Shown here in pieces: positions 1 to 7,551 of a DNA stretch of 28,286 nucleotides (position 1 is its first letter; each line of letters opens with the position of its first letter). Below the pieces are notes generated by a model. The model saw only the letters and a program-made list of their open reading frames with translations, was not told the DNA's origin and did no database searches. Source of the DNA: JACQNR01 sp049515175 (lineage in GTDB: Bacteria; Acidobacteriota; Terriglobia; UBA7540); the NCBI GenBank assembly GCA_049515175.1, contig JBEKUI010000050.1:1-28286 (forward strand). Direction: 5' to 3'. A program made the position numbers and the translations under genes.

Positions 1-147
1 TTGCAGCAGCGGCTCGTGAAAACTGGCGGGCGACTGATCAAGCACGCCAGGTACTACTGGTTGTTGTTGGCCGAGGGACATCTGCACTGGCGATTGTTTG
101 GCCAGATGCTTCGGCGGATCTGGGCGCTGCCGGTGCCGAACCGGTAG
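1..147 (+). mobile_element. IS1380-family transposase, C-terminal fragment
   Basis: The frame is open from base 1 and ends at TAG 145-147, giving 48 residues that include LVKTGGRLIKHARYYWLLLA and a closing LFGQMLRRIWALPVP. That ending is characteristic of the C-terminus of IS1380-group DDE transposases, where an RYYxLxLAE segment is followed by a short helix. Only the last part of the gene is inside the window, so it cannot be said whether the element is intact. I could not define the terminal inverted repeat in 148-402, which holds no convincing gene and also serves as the upstream region of the transporter that follows. Family assignment is from recognition of this ending only. Confidence 0.7.
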
Positions 148-402
148 CACACCGATGGCGGTTGCAAAGTCTGGGATCGAGGGAGGAGGGTCGGAGCAGC
201 ATCTGAGAAATCGATGACGCGGCAGCGAGCGGGGCTCGTCAGACGGGCAAAACGAACCGTCGGAACCCGCGATCTTGGCTGGGGCCTGCTCTAGTGACAG
301 ATTTCGTTGGGTCGATGGCAGGAGAAGCGTACGATGCGCACGAGCAAGAGGTCCAAATCGGAAATCCCGGATTAAATCCCTTCTCGAAAGGCACACTAAA
401 AC

Positions 403-864
403 ATGGGCAACGTCGCGTTTGGGATACTCCTATCAATCATCGCGGGCGTGATCAACGGCAGCTTTGCGGCTCCGACCAAATACTCCAAGCTCTGGAAGTG
501 GGAAAACATCTGGGCCGCCTGGGCCATCGTCGCCCTGCTGATCTTGCCCTGGGCCTTGGCGGTGGCCACGATCCCCGGCCTATTCTCGGTTTACGGAAGC
601 GCGGGCCTCAGCCCGATGCTGCTGCTCATGGGGTTTGGCCTTGGAAACGGCTTCGCGCAGATTTGCTTCGGCCTGGGACTCGCCGCGATCGGCCTCTCGC
701 TGGGATTTGCCATCGCCATCGGAATTTCCACCGCGCTTGGGGCGCTGGGGCCGCTGGTGATCCAGCAGCCTGAATTGCTGCTGACCACCAAGGGGATGAC
801 CATTGTCGGCGGCGTCGTCCTCATTCTGATCGGGATCGCGGTTTGCGCCTCGCAGGGAGGATGA
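403..864 (+). CDS. rhaT: RhaT-like sugar/proton symporter, N-terminal half
   Basis: This 153-residue hydrophobic protein matches the first half of L-rhamnose-proton symporters (DMT superfamily, about 340 residues and ten membrane segments in Escherichia coli). It begins with a segment followed by GSFAAPTKYSKLWKWENIW, equivalent to the APFKKVKKWSWETMW region of RhaT, and has about five predicted helices, including the GFAIAIGISTALG helix. It ends at TGA 862-864, exactly at the central cytoplasmic loop, and overlaps the second half by four bases (ATGA). An AAGG motif lies about 11 bases before the ATG. The two halves are either a frameshifted rhaT or a genuinely split transporter. The sugar specificity is not proven. 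Confidence 0.75.
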   Translation: MGNVAFGILLSIIAGVINGSFAAPTKYSKLWKWENIWAAWAIVALLILPWALAVATIPGLFSVYGSAGLSPMLLLMGFGLGNGFAQICFGLGLAAIGLSLGFAIAIGISTALGALGPLVIQQPELLLTTKGMTIVGGVVLILIGIAVCASQGG

Positions 865-1427
865 AGGAAGCGGCGCAAAACCCGGTGGGAACTGCGCAGC
901 AGACTTCGTCGTCTGGCGGCTCATGGAAGAAGTTCATCTTTTCCATCCTGGCCGGAATCCTATCGCCCACCACCAATTTCGCCGTGGCTTTCGGCAAGCC
1001 GGTGCTCGATCGGGCGGCGGAAAGTGGCGCGCAGGCCATGTTCCAGGCGAACGCCCTCTGGCCGCCCTTCCTCCTCGCCACGCTTATCCCCTATTTCGCT
1101 TATTGCATCCACCTGTGGCGCAATAATGGCACCTTCAAACTCTACTCGCTTCCCGGAACCGGCTACTACTGGCTGCTCGGTATAGTCATGGCTCTGCTCT
1201 GGACCGGGAGCCTGGCCATGTTCGGCGCCGTCACGACCTACATGTCCACGCTGGGACCCATCCTCGGCTGGCCGCTCTTCATGTCCATCATCATCATCAC
1301 GTCCAACGTGTGGGGATTCGCGACGGGCGAATGGAAAGGCGCCGGCAGTAAACCCGTCTCCTTCATGCTGGGCGGAATCGTGTTCCTGATCCTGGGCTTC
1401 GTGACGCTGGCCCTCGCATCGCGGTAG
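861..1427 (+). CDS. rhaT: RhaT-like sugar/proton symporter, C-terminal half
   Basis: These 188 residues correspond to the second half of RhaT: a central hydrophilic loop, then FSILAGILSPTTNFAVAFGK, several membrane helices, and an ending with NVWGFATGEWKGAG and the final helix, paralleling the EWNNAGRRPVTVL ending of the E. coli protein. The ATG at 861 overlaps the stop of the first half, and a purine-rich AGGGAGG directly abuts it, so translational coupling is possible although the spacing is too tight for an ideal ribosome site. A TTG at 843 is an alternative start in the same frame. Inserting one base just before CAGGGAGG would fuse both halves into a continuous RhaT with the joint reading roughly CASAGRMKEA. 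Confidence 0.75.
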   Translation: MKEAAQNPVGTAQQTSSSGGSWKKFIFSILAGILSPTTNFAVAFGKPVLDRAAESGAQAMFQANALWPPFLLATLIPYFAYCIHLWRNNGTFKLYSLPGTGYYWLLGIVMALLWTGSLAMFGAVTTYMSTLGPILGWPLFMSIIIITSNVWGFATGEWKGAGSKPVSFMLGGIVFLILGFVTLALASR

Positions 1428-1491
1428 CAGCTACCCTGTGAGAGTATTGCCCCTGGCGGGGCTGGGAAAGTCCGGCCGCCCGCGTAGTCTT

Positions 1492-1511
1492 CCCACGGCT
1501 CACGCCGTGGG
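1492..1511. terminator. Strong hairpin between convergent genes
   Basis: CCCACGGC (1492-1499) and GCCGTGGG (1504-1511) form a perfect 8-bp stem with the 4-nt loop TCAC, between the ends of the convergent transporter and HAD genes. No T-run follows on either strand, so it may be a dispersed palindrome rather than a classical intrinsic terminator. The rest of 1428-1696 shows no gene. Confidence 0.4.
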
Positions 1512-1696
1512 CCACATTGTTGCGGGCCGCCGGGCCTCAGATATTCACATTTACCGATAAAGGATAGAGATGGAAGCTTTCCCTTTCAGGGTGCGTACGT
1601 GAAAGGTCATAGAGGCTTAGTGACGATTTCCAACGCACACATCCCAGCTTAGGGGGATAATCTGAGCATGACCGGCAGCCGGGTATGGCATGGCCT

Positions 1697-2404
1697 CTAG
1701 GCTGCGAGGAGGGGCTCCAGGTCGGGCAACGACGCGATGCATGGGCATTCGACGTGGGGATAGGCGCCGACGCGGTCAATGAGCACGCCGCGCAGGCCGG
1801 CGAGGTAGGCGCCGCCCATGTCGGTGGCGTTGGTGTCGCCCACAAAGACAGTTTCGCCCGCCTTCATTCCCGCGCGCTCCAGCGCCACCCGGAAGATTTC
1901 GGGATGAGGTTTTTCCACGCCCACCAGCGCGGAATCGAAAATGGCGTTGAAGTAGTGAGCGAGGTTGACTCGCCCGAGCTGCTGCTCGATGGTGCCGCTG
2001 GAATTGGAAATCACGCCCAGGTAGTACCCCTGTGCCCGCAGCTTGGCGAGAAACGGCGGCGTCTCTGGCAGCACGCGTGACCAGAGCGTAATGTCGCCAA
2101 AGCCTTTTCTGACGTGCCGCATCAGGCGCTCGTGTTCCGGCTCGGGCGCGCCAACGCGCAGCATGAGCGCCTTCAGATATTCAAACCAATAATAGTGGTC
2201 GATGGTGCGCGGCACCGAGCCTTGCCGGATCTGCGGCCAGAGCCACTCGTCGAGCTTCTGCTTGCCGGCGCGCTCGGCCGCGAAGAAATCCTCCACCGTC
2301 GCAGCGTAACCCTGCTTCGTCAGGTCTTCCGCCAGCTCCTCGACGCGTGGATAGATCAGCGTGTTTCCGACATCAAAGAGAATCGCAAGATACTTGGAAG
2401 GCAT
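1697..2404 (-). CDS. HAD-superfamily hydrolase
   Basis: This 235-residue protein has the layout of a soluble HAD phosphatase with an alpha-helical cap. Motif I is FDVGNT with the nucleophile Asp11, motif II is the Ser of VISNSSG, motif III is the Lys of VEKPHPEIF, and motif IV is VGDTNATDM, which binds magnesium. The usual second Asp of motif I (DxD) is Gly13, as in several DVGNT-type subfamilies, so the general acid/base is atypical. The substrate cannot be inferred. The ATG at 2404-2402 gives the natural N-terminus, with hydrophobic strand LAILFDVGN directly after it; no strong ribosome site is visible. The gene stands alone and converges with the transporter. Confidence 0.85.
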   Translation of the reverse strand: MPSKYLAILFDVGNTLIYPRVEELAEDLTKQGYAATVEDFFAAERAGKQKLDEWLWPQIRQGSVPRTIDHYYWFEYLKALMLRVGAPEPEHERLMRHVRKGFGDITLWSRVLPETPPFLAKLRAQGYYLGVISNSSGTIEQQLGRVNLAHYFNAIFDSALVGVEKPHPEIFRVALERAGMKAGETVFVGDTNATDMGGAYLAGLRGVLIDRVGAYPHVECPCIASLPDLEPLLAA

Positions 2405-2529
2405 GGTGGTTTTGTACGGCGCTGACCGATCCTTGTCATCGGCATCGCCTCGCCCGGAACTCGACTAAGGTTCTGATTATAGCAGTCCGTGACTCAGGCT
2501 CATAATCTGGTCGTTAGCCCACGCATTAA

Positions 2530-2769
2530 ATTGGTGATGCGGATGCGAGTGCGAGACCCTTGGGGGGGGTCACAAACGTCGCTCAAACGCGTGACGTGTC
2601 GAAGACGGGATTATGCTTCTTGAGCAACAAGGTATTTGGTGTCGGGGAGGAAGTCTTTGTCGTCCTGCCTTTCGCAGCCAATTCGATCCCAGTCGAAACA
2701 AGGGGCAGGATCCAATGGTCATCTCCCGCGCCTGCTGGACGCTATTACGGAGTTATATACATCAAGTAG
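2530..2769 (+). pseudogene. PilZ-domain protein remnant, 5' truncated
   Basis: The translated segment TRDVSKTGLCFLSNKVFGVGEEVFVVLP...RGRIQWSSPAPAGRYYGVIYI carries the second PilZ signature (D/N-x-S-x-x-G, here DVSKTG), the following beta strands and the closing YYGV strand of a c-di-GMP-binding PilZ domain. The N-terminal RxxxR motif is missing. The frame upstream reaches a TAA at 2527-2529 without an ATG, leaving only a TTG at 2560 inside a run of eight G residues. Either the gene has lost its 5' end or a frameshift occurred near the G-run. An intact PilZ protein would be about 100 residues or more. It is most likely non-functional. Confidence 0.6.
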
Positions 2770-2910
2770 TTCCCTCCTTGTGGAGCTTTGAGACCTGACG
2801 GCCGAATGCACCGACTGGGCGGCCCACTTCCCGGTGACATCCGCCGCCCAGAGCAGCGAAGTCAGGCACCCGAACAGCGTGAGACAGAATATATAACGTG
2901 AAATGCGCAT
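2719..2910 (-). pseudogene. Exported-protein remnant (signal peptide plus DVTGKW start)
   Basis: The 63-residue reading frame opens with a convincing signal peptide (MRISRYIFCLTLFGCLTSLLWA) followed by ADVTGKWAAQ, the typical mature start of a family of small exported proteins common in Acidobacteriota. After that the sequence loses any family resemblance and stops. The start is well supported: AGGGAGG lies six bases upstream of the ATG on this strand. The last 51 bases run antisense into the PilZ remnant. I read it as a gene whose 5' end survived a deletion that joined it to the PilZ fragment. Confidence 0.45.
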
Positions 2911-3098
2911 AACATCCTCCCTTCAAATTCCGACCCGTGAGCATCACCCCCCGCACGGGTCAACACCCTCGTGGGTCTGCCCTTTCGCCATGGCGTCTTG
3001 CGGCGCGGGCAGGCCAATAGAAACGCAGAGTTCTCGCGGCAACTGAAGGTCCGCCGCTCTTAAGCGCGATACGCTCTACACCACGCGCTCTATGATCG

Positions 3099-3182
3099 CG
3101 GTTGGCGCAGCGCGTCAGCGAGGTATCGACGAATGGGTTGCCTGAATCGCAGACATCACAAAGCGATGTCGGCGCCACCCGC
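3099..3182 (+). repeat. GCGCCACCCGC repeat, copy A (right part)
   Basis: From GTTGGCGCAG (3101) to GCGCCACCCGC (3172-3182) this 80-bp core aligns almost base for base with the cores at 4400-4483, 6044-6124 and 7591-7671. It includes the hairpin half-sites GACATC...GATGTC just before the end. The left part of the element is absent or diverged. The interval 2911-3195 otherwise holds no gene. Confidence 0.75.
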
Positions 3183-3195
3183 GATGTGTGGGGGG

Positions 3196-3471
3196 CTACC
3201 CAAGTTCTGAGCACGGTGTCAGCGACCCGTACAGAGGAGCTATTTTGCTTTGACGCGCCAGAATTTCACGGTCGTAGGCACGGCGCTTGGCGGGGTCGTG
3301 GAGGACCTTATAAGCCTCGCAGATTTGCCGGAAACGCGAGCCTGACATCCCCGGCATGGCGTCGGGGTGATAGACCTTCGCCAACTGGCGGAAGGCGGTT
3401 TTGATCTCACCCCGCGATGCTTGACGCGGGACCCGGAGAATCTCGTAGTGCGTAAGTCTTTCTTGGACCAT
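3196..3471 (-). CDS. Stand-alone J-domain (DnaJ-like) protein
   Basis: A 91-residue protein made almost entirely of one J domain: THYEILRVPRQASRGEIKTA as helix I and II start, the HPD motif at residues 35-37 that stimulates DnaK ATPase, and helix III-IV ending CEAYKVLHDPAKRRAYD. There is no Gly/Phe linker, zinc finger or client-binding domain, so it would be a small DnaK co-chaperone, or a degraded larger DnaJ relative. The ATG at 3471-3469 directly abuts AGGGAGG on the minus strand, giving almost no spacer, so the start is not certain. The C-terminus of about 20 residues after the domain has no recognisable feature. Confidence 0.75.
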   Translation of the reverse strand: MVQERLTHYEILRVPRQASRGEIKTAFRQLAKVYHPDAMPGMSGSRFRQICEAYKVLHDPAKRRAYDREILARQSKIAPLYGSLTPCSELG

Positions 3472-3713
3472 CCTCCCTAGGTTAGCGTACCTCTGTGTTA
3501 GTACAATAGTCCTTTGGTGCTATGGGCCTGAGCCTCAATTCGATAGGGGGTTTTTGCCTTGCCCGACTCCGAGCGATGCGCCTACGTGGCAGGAAACGCG
3601 CTGGCGGGGCTCGCGCTTGCGGCGATGGATGGTTTTATTTGGCATTGCGGGATTATCAGTGAGGGCAGTAGACCTAGCCTCTACTCCCCTATTCAGACGG
3701 GATTTCCTTTTTC

Positions 3714-3886
3714 GCGGGTGGCGCATACCCGTCGGTTGACGGGCGCTTTCTGCGATGTGGGCGGCTGGGGTCGGCAAAAAGATGAAGATGATGAAGGCCA
3801 TAGAAGCGGCGCGGGCGGGGCATGAAGGTATTCACCGACCCCGGGTTCGCACACATGCTAAACAGCGGCATGGATGCGCCACCCGC
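3714..3886. repeat. Element with inverted GCGGGTGGCGC ends, copy X
   Basis: GCGGGTGGCGC (3714-3724) and its exact reverse complement GCGCCACCCGC (3876-3886) bound 173 bp with no gene. Next to the left end is a hairpin CCCGTC-GGTT-GACGGG (3728-3743), matching the left hairpin of the copy at 4329. The interior differs from the other copies. The rest of the 3472-3936 gap shows nothing else I can support. Confidence 0.65.
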
Positions 3887-3936
3887 GATTATAAACAGGG
3901 AATGCGCGAAGCTGAACCGTAACTTGTGCCTTTTGG

Positions 3937-4293
3937 TTATCTATGCTTCCGTCGGGTTCTGACAGTCTCCCGTGCAAGGCCAAGCAACAATCCTTTATGC
4001 CTCTCAGACATTCGCTTGAAGAGGTTCAGGAGCGACCCTTCCCTTGTGTTGCGGCGTGATGCCTCCGTGACCTTGGGGGCCACAGGTTTACCTTTGCCTT
4101 GGTAGAAAATCTGGTACAACTCAAGGTCAAGAGCCTTCGCCCATTTCTCCAGAGTCGCAAGGTTCGGGGTGGTGTGCCCGCACTCGACACGGGAGATGTA
4201 GCAGCGAATGAGGCCGGTCCGTTTCTCGATGTGGCCTTGGGAGAGACCTTTGCTTTCGCGAAGTTCACGTAGTCGTTTGCCGATGTCCACCAA
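3937..4293 (-). CDS. XRE-family helix-turn-helix regulator
   Basis: A 118-residue protein with an N-terminal Cro/C1-type HTH domain: IGKRLRELRESKGLSQGHIE for helices 1-2, the recognition region GLIRCYISRVECGHTTPNLA at about residues 27-46, and the following ALDLELYQIFY helix. The basic C-terminal tail of about 45 residues has no recognised domain. The first codon is TTG at 4293 or the adjacent GTG at 4290; no Shine-Dalgarno is visible, and a promoter-like pair ends only three bases upstream, so the mRNA may be leaderless. No obvious partner gene lies beside it; its target could be its own promoter or the neighbouring small genes. Confidence 0.85.
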   Translation of the reverse strand: MVDIGKRLRELRESKGLSQGHIEKRTGLIRCYISRVECGHTTPNLATLEKWAKALDLELYQIFYQGKGKPVAPKVTEASRRNTREGSLLNLFKRMSERHKGLLLGLARETVRTRRKHR

Positions 4294-4296
4294 GGT

Positions 4297-4325
4297 CTAA
4301 TACCAGAAAAGGGCCAATCTATCAA
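4297..4325 (-). promoter_or_regulatory. Candidate sigma-70 promoter of the XRE gene
   Basis: On the minus strand TTGATA (4325-4320), a 17-bp spacer and TATTAG (4302-4297) form a plausible -35/-10 pair. The predicted start point falls on the TTG/GTG start codons of the regulator, implying leaderless translation. The -35 element lies only three bases from the terminal inverted repeat of the element at 4329-4483. Confidence 0.45.
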
Positions 4326-4328
4326 GTC

Positions 4329-4483
4329 GCGGGTGGCGCAGACCCGTCAGCGGACGGGTGGTTTAATGTCTGCGATCCGCGAAGCGTGGAATTCCTTGCG
4401 ATGTTGGCGCGGCGCGACAGCAGGGTATCGGCGAATGGGTCGCCTGAATCACAGACATCACCAAGCGATGTCGCGCCACCCGC
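4329..4483. repeat. Most complete copy (B) of the GCGGGTGGCGC element
   Basis: The 155-bp unit starts with GCGGGTGGCGC (4329-4339) and ends with the exact inverted copy GCGCCACCCGC (4473-4483). Inside are a left hairpin ACCCGTC-AGCG-GACGGGT (4342-4359), the segment TGTCTGCGATCCGCGAAGCG shared with copies C and D, the 80-bp core shared with A, C and D, and the GACATC...GATGTC hairpin near the right end. It has no coding capacity that is conserved between copies. The structure is that of a miniature inverted-repeat or REP/BIME-type element. Confidence 0.75.
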
Positions 4484-4591
4484 GCGAATGTCCAACCAAA
4501 ATACGAGGGTTGGTCAAGATTGTACAGACATCTGTGCGTAATGGAACAGACACACGTCTTCGCCGCTTCTATCATGATGTTTAGGGGAAGA

Positions 4592-4612
4592 GTAAGAAGA
4601 GCTTCCTCTTAC
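4592..4612. promoter_or_regulatory. Imperfect palindrome upstream of a small ORF
   Basis: GTAAGA (4592-4597) and TCTTAC (4607-4612) form the arms of a 21-bp near-palindrome with one internal mismatch, 16 bases before the ATG of the 36-codon frame. It could be an operator or a hairpin in the leader; no binding protein can be named. Confidence 0.25.
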
Positions 4613-4627
4613 AATTATAGGGTAAAC

Positions 4628-4738
4628 ATGGGAACCAAAAAGGAACCTAGGAACGAATCCAACAAAGCGACACTCTCGCGCATCAAGAAAGAAATGGCAC
4701 AGCCCCGCATCGCCAAGTCCGCGAGAAAAGGGGCGTGA
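4628..4738 (+). CDS. Possible small basic protein
   Basis: A 36-residue frame beginning MGTKKEPRNESNKATLSRIK and rich in Lys and Arg, ending at TGA 4736-4738. An AGGG motif lies about seven bases before the ATG. It has no recognisable family and could equally be non-coding; the support is only the ribosome-site-like sequence and the even, polar composition. A longer in-frame extension exists upstream but is less plausible because it begins within the sequence flanking the repeat element. Confidence 0.3.
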   Translation: MGTKKEPRNESNKATLSRIKKEMAQPRIAKSARKGA

Positions 4739-4786
4739 ACCAGGCAAGACTCGCAATGGCCGCGTCATAACCGTTGGTCGCCGCAG

Positions 4787-4990
4787 CTACTTCTTCGAAA
4801 GCTCGCGTTCGAAACGCCCTTCGACCTCTTCACGACTCAGCTTAGTTTCTGCTTTGTCCAACAGGATCGAAAAAACGACTTCGTTCCCTTCGATCTGAGC
4901 GGTGATAAACGTGGCGTTTATCACCTCGTCGTGACTGAATTTCACTTTTCTGCCGTCTGCAAAGGTTCTAATCCACTCGTCGGCTGGCAT
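4787..4990 (-). CDS. Small conserved-looking hypothetical protein
   Basis: This 67-residue acidic protein (MPADEWIRTFADGRKVKFSH ... GRFERELSKK) reads as a compact beta-rich domain with alternating hydrophobic residues and an amphipathic C-terminal helix. I do not recognise the family. The frame is open to an ATG at 5068, but the first 26 residues look unlike protein and lack a ribosome site, whereas the ATG at 4990 follows a GGGG motif by about eight bases; I therefore prefer the shorter form. It stands alone among repeats and small genes. Confidence 0.5.
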   Translation of the reverse strand: MPADEWIRTFADGRKVKFSHDEVINATFITAQIEGNEVVFSILLDKAETKLSREEVEGRFERELSKK

Positions 4991-5574
4991 TTTCGTTACC
5001 CCGCAAACTTCAAGTGTAGCAGACGCCTCCAGATTCTCGGTGGAGGGGGCGGAACGAGCACAAAGCATTAAGTCGGAATTTCCGATTTCAACTTTATCTC
5101 TACGCGAGAACCATATGCCTGCTGCCCTCGCAGGTCAAGTTTAGATCGACATAGCCGCCCTCGGAAGTCACCCGCGATCCCTGAGAAGCAACGCGCAAGA
5201 ACCTGTTGAACGAGAGTCGAAATGGCCGACTTTGACTCTCACCCACTGGGTTTCTGCCCCCCGAAGGCCGTATGGACGCTGGAACCAGCATCAATATAGG
5301 CGTCGGGGCTCAGTCTAAGGTTAGCTCTGGTATTCGAAAGCGGAAATGCGGGCCAAGACAGGTTTAAGAAGGTTCCGTCGCGCCAGCAACTGTTGCCTTA
5401 GAACGACACTGTCGCTCCATGGCTCCACTCCTGTGGCAATCATGCGCACGGGTTGGATACCCAAGTCCTTAAGTGCGTTACCCATTGGGTCTACTTGGGG
5501 ATTGGTCAGTCAATTGCCTTGGATCGAGCGAAGGCGCGAACGACAACCTGCGCCTGACCAGTGAGGAAATTGAC
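4991..5574. other. Gene-poor interval with two palindromes
   Basis: No coding frame here looks protein-like. Two small inverted repeats are visible: TCGGAA-T-TTCCGA (5073-5085), just upstream of the longest form of the preceding minus-strand frame, and GAGAGTC (5212-5218) with GACTCTC (5234-5240) around a 15-nt loop. Neither can be assigned a role. Confidence 0.4.
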
Positions 5575-6003
5575 ATGAATCGTGCGCTGCTCAAGATGTT
5601 TCGATGCAGACCGTCACAGTCCATGGGTTCTTTCGCACGAAGGGCAGTCACGACCGCATGGGTTGCGGTATTCACCACTTGCTTAGCCACGGCGGCTGCG
5701 GGTGCACCGCCTTCGCCGCAGGCTGACCCGGAGAAGGCTCCGACGGTCAGGGAACGCGTCCTGGCCATGCCGCCCCACACGATGGTTCAAGTAAAGCTGC
5801 ACAATAAGAAGATCAGGGGCCGCGTGAGCGTCGTCACTCGTAAAGGGTTTGTGATTCAATTTGCGGCGGGTGACAAAACTGACAACGAAAAGATTTCCTT
5901 TGACGATGTTGAATCCATCCAAGCCCTCGAAGGAAAGGGAACTGCCGTGTCCGCCCATATTGTCCTGGATGGCGCGGATGTGGATGTCCGGATTGAGCAC
6001 TAG
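5575..6003 (+). CDS. Secreted small beta-rich protein
   Basis: The 142-residue product starts with a long basic N-region and a hydrophobic stretch (RRAVTTAWVAVFTTCLATAA) ending in AAAGAPP, which fits an export signal. The mature part, MPPHTMVQVKLHNKKIRGRV then VTRKGFVIQF and SFDDVESIQALEGKG, has the alternating pattern of an Sm-like or small barrel fold and resembles exported hypothetical proteins widespread in Acidobacteriota. The ATG at 5575 follows GAGGA by about eight bases; upstream extension is not supported. The stop is followed at once by a repeat element (6004-6124) that may shape the 3' end of the mRNA. The function is unknown. Confidence 0.7.
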   Translation: MNRALLKMFRCRPSQSMGSFARRAVTTAWVAVFTTCLATAAAGAPPSPQADPEKAPTVRERVLAMPPHTMVQVKLHNKKIRGRVSVVTRKGFVIQFAAGDKTDNEKISFDDVESIQALEGKGTAVSAHIVLDGADVDVRIEH

Positions 6004-6124
6004 GTATTGTCTGCGATCCGCGAAGCGTAAACTCCTTGGGACGTTGGCGCAGCACAACTGCGGGGTATCGGCGTAGGGGTTGCCTGAATCGCAGACATCA
6101 CGAAGCGATGCCTGCGCCACCCGC
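6004..6124. repeat. GCGCCACCCGC repeat, copy C
   Basis: Begins GTATTGTCTGCGATCCGCG immediately after the TAG of the preceding gene and ends with GCGCCACCCGC (6114-6124). Its left end is identical to that of copy D, and its core matches copies A, B and D. The left inverted repeat seen in copy B is absent. Confidence 0.75.
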
Positions 6125-6211
6125 CCTTCGCCACACCGGCATCTGGATGATTGGGGGGGCAGGTAATCCCAATTGCACGATGAAATTCGTTGGTTTCGAA
6201 ATGTTCTGAGA

Positions 6212-7519
6212 ATGGTGACCTTAATGAGGACAGATTCTGCGCCAGCACGAATCCTCTCAGCAATTTGCCTGGTCTTGCTTGCGATGACTTGCATTTGCTG
6301 GGCGTCATCGAGATCGAAACACCGCGTCCAAGCTGTAAACACAATCCTTCTTCACATGGTGCGGGAATTTTCGCCTGAGCTTATCGACATCAGCAAGCAA
6401 GGAACTCTGCTGGTCTTTCCATGGGGCCCAACGCACGTCGAGGGCCAGAAGCTAGTTTGGGACCCAAGGCTGCTCCTTTGGGACTATCCGCGCCCAAAAG
6501 CAGCCTTGGAGTTTCCCCTCGATGCCTGGATGAACTGGGAAAAAAGGGCACCAGTGAAGTTACAGGGGGATTGGCAATTCAGGTTCCAGGGGGATGGAAG
6601 CCGAATTGTAGGCGATCAGACTCCCTGGCTCGTGCTGATCGACGTCAAGAAGCAGGCTGAAATTGGGCGCGTTGTTCCATCAGAGTCATACCTGCGGGAG
6701 GACTCACCCGGACGGCCTTCATCGCAGGTGGGCATTAGCATCTGCCATCTGAGTATCAATCCCCAGAACGGGTTTGTAGCAGTCGTTTACAACGTCGGAA
6801 TGGATACTCATCTTTATGTGTATGACAGCGACCTGAAAGGGCAGATTGCAAGTAGGGCGTTGCCGCGCATGGTAAAGGACCTGTGCTGGTCCCCGGACGG
6901 GAAGAAGCTCGCAGTCCTCTTCCATGGCAGGTTTGACGAAAACAGGAAACAGGTCAGCGTCTACTACTGGACCTCATCACAGGAGCCAGATGTGTGGGTC
7001 ATGGACCCGCATTCGGGAGAGCTGCTGGTTAAGTTTCGGACTGGGACATGTCAAGACCAAATCGCGTTTAGCAAGGATGGCAGCCTCATCTACGTGACGA
7101 ATGATTTCTATTATGATTCTCCTCCTGCGCACAAGGGTGCGATCAGGGTCTTCTCCGCTGATTCTGGCGCGTTGGTGCAGACGATCAGCGCGGGCCCAAA
7201 AGGAGTCCACAGCAGCTTTAGCCTCTCTCCCGACGGAAGTCTCATCGCTGCCGATGCCAGCACCTGCGTTCCGCGAGGCCTGCACATGGAGATCGCCGCT
7301 GGGGAAAAAATAGCAAGGGTGGTCCTGCTGGATGCCAAGACAGGAGATTTGCTTTTCGAGCACCATGAAAGGACCGAAGAGGACATATCGGATCCGTTGG
7401 GATTGGCTTTTTCCCCGGACGGTCGATTTCTCTTTGTAGACTTTCCTCGCAGCGATAAATATCCCTATCAACGCATTGAAGTGTACTCGATTGATGATAT
7501 CAACGGACCTAAGCATTAA
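6212..7519 (+). CDS. Exported WD40-like beta-propeller protein
   Basis: With the ATG at 6212 the product has 435 residues. A signal or anchor helix (ILSAICLVLLAMTCICWASS) is followed by repeated beta-propeller blades of the PD40/WD40-like type, recognisable by CWSPDGKKLAVLF, IAFSKDGSLIYVT, FSLSPDGSLIAAD and AFSPDGRFLFVDF, each preceding a blade that reports a value. No enzymatic motif is seen, so a periplasmic or surface scaffold or sensor is likely. Starts at TTG 6173, ATG 6212 and ATG 6224 are all possible; none has a strong ribosome site, and I prefer 6212 because it places the hydrophobic helix about 14 residues in. It is flanked on both sides by repeat copies C and D. Confidence 0.75.
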   Translation: MVTLMRTDSAPARILSAICLVLLAMTCICWASSRSKHRVQAVNTILLHMVREFSPELIDISKQGTLLVFPWGPTHVEGQKLVWDPRLLLWDYPRPKAALEFPLDAWMNWEKRAPVKLQGDWQFRFQGDGSRIVGDQTPWLVLIDVKKQAEIGRVVPSESYLREDSPGRPSSQVGISICHLSINPQNGFVAVVYNVGMDTHLYVYDSDLKGQIASRALPRMVKDLCWSPDGKKLAVLFHGRFDENRKQVSVYYWTSSQEPDVWVMDPHSGELLVKFRTGTCQDQIAFSKDGSLIYVTNDFYYDSPPAHKGAIRVFSADSGALVQTISAGPKGVHSSFSLSPDGSLIAADASTCVPRGLHMEIAAGEKIARVVLLDAKTGDLLFEHHERTEEDISDPLGLAFSPDGRFLFVDFPRSDKYPYQRIEVYSIDDINGPKH

Positions 7520-7551
7520 CAGCGGCTCGCGGCTGGCCCGGACATCGTTTT

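Noticed and set aside
4333..4584. An 83-codon coding frame
   Set aside because: It lies over the repeat element and reads as arginine-rich low-quality sequence.
5683..6342. A 219-codon minus-strand frame
   Set aside because: It is antisense to a secreted protein with a good ribosome site and crosses a repeat element.
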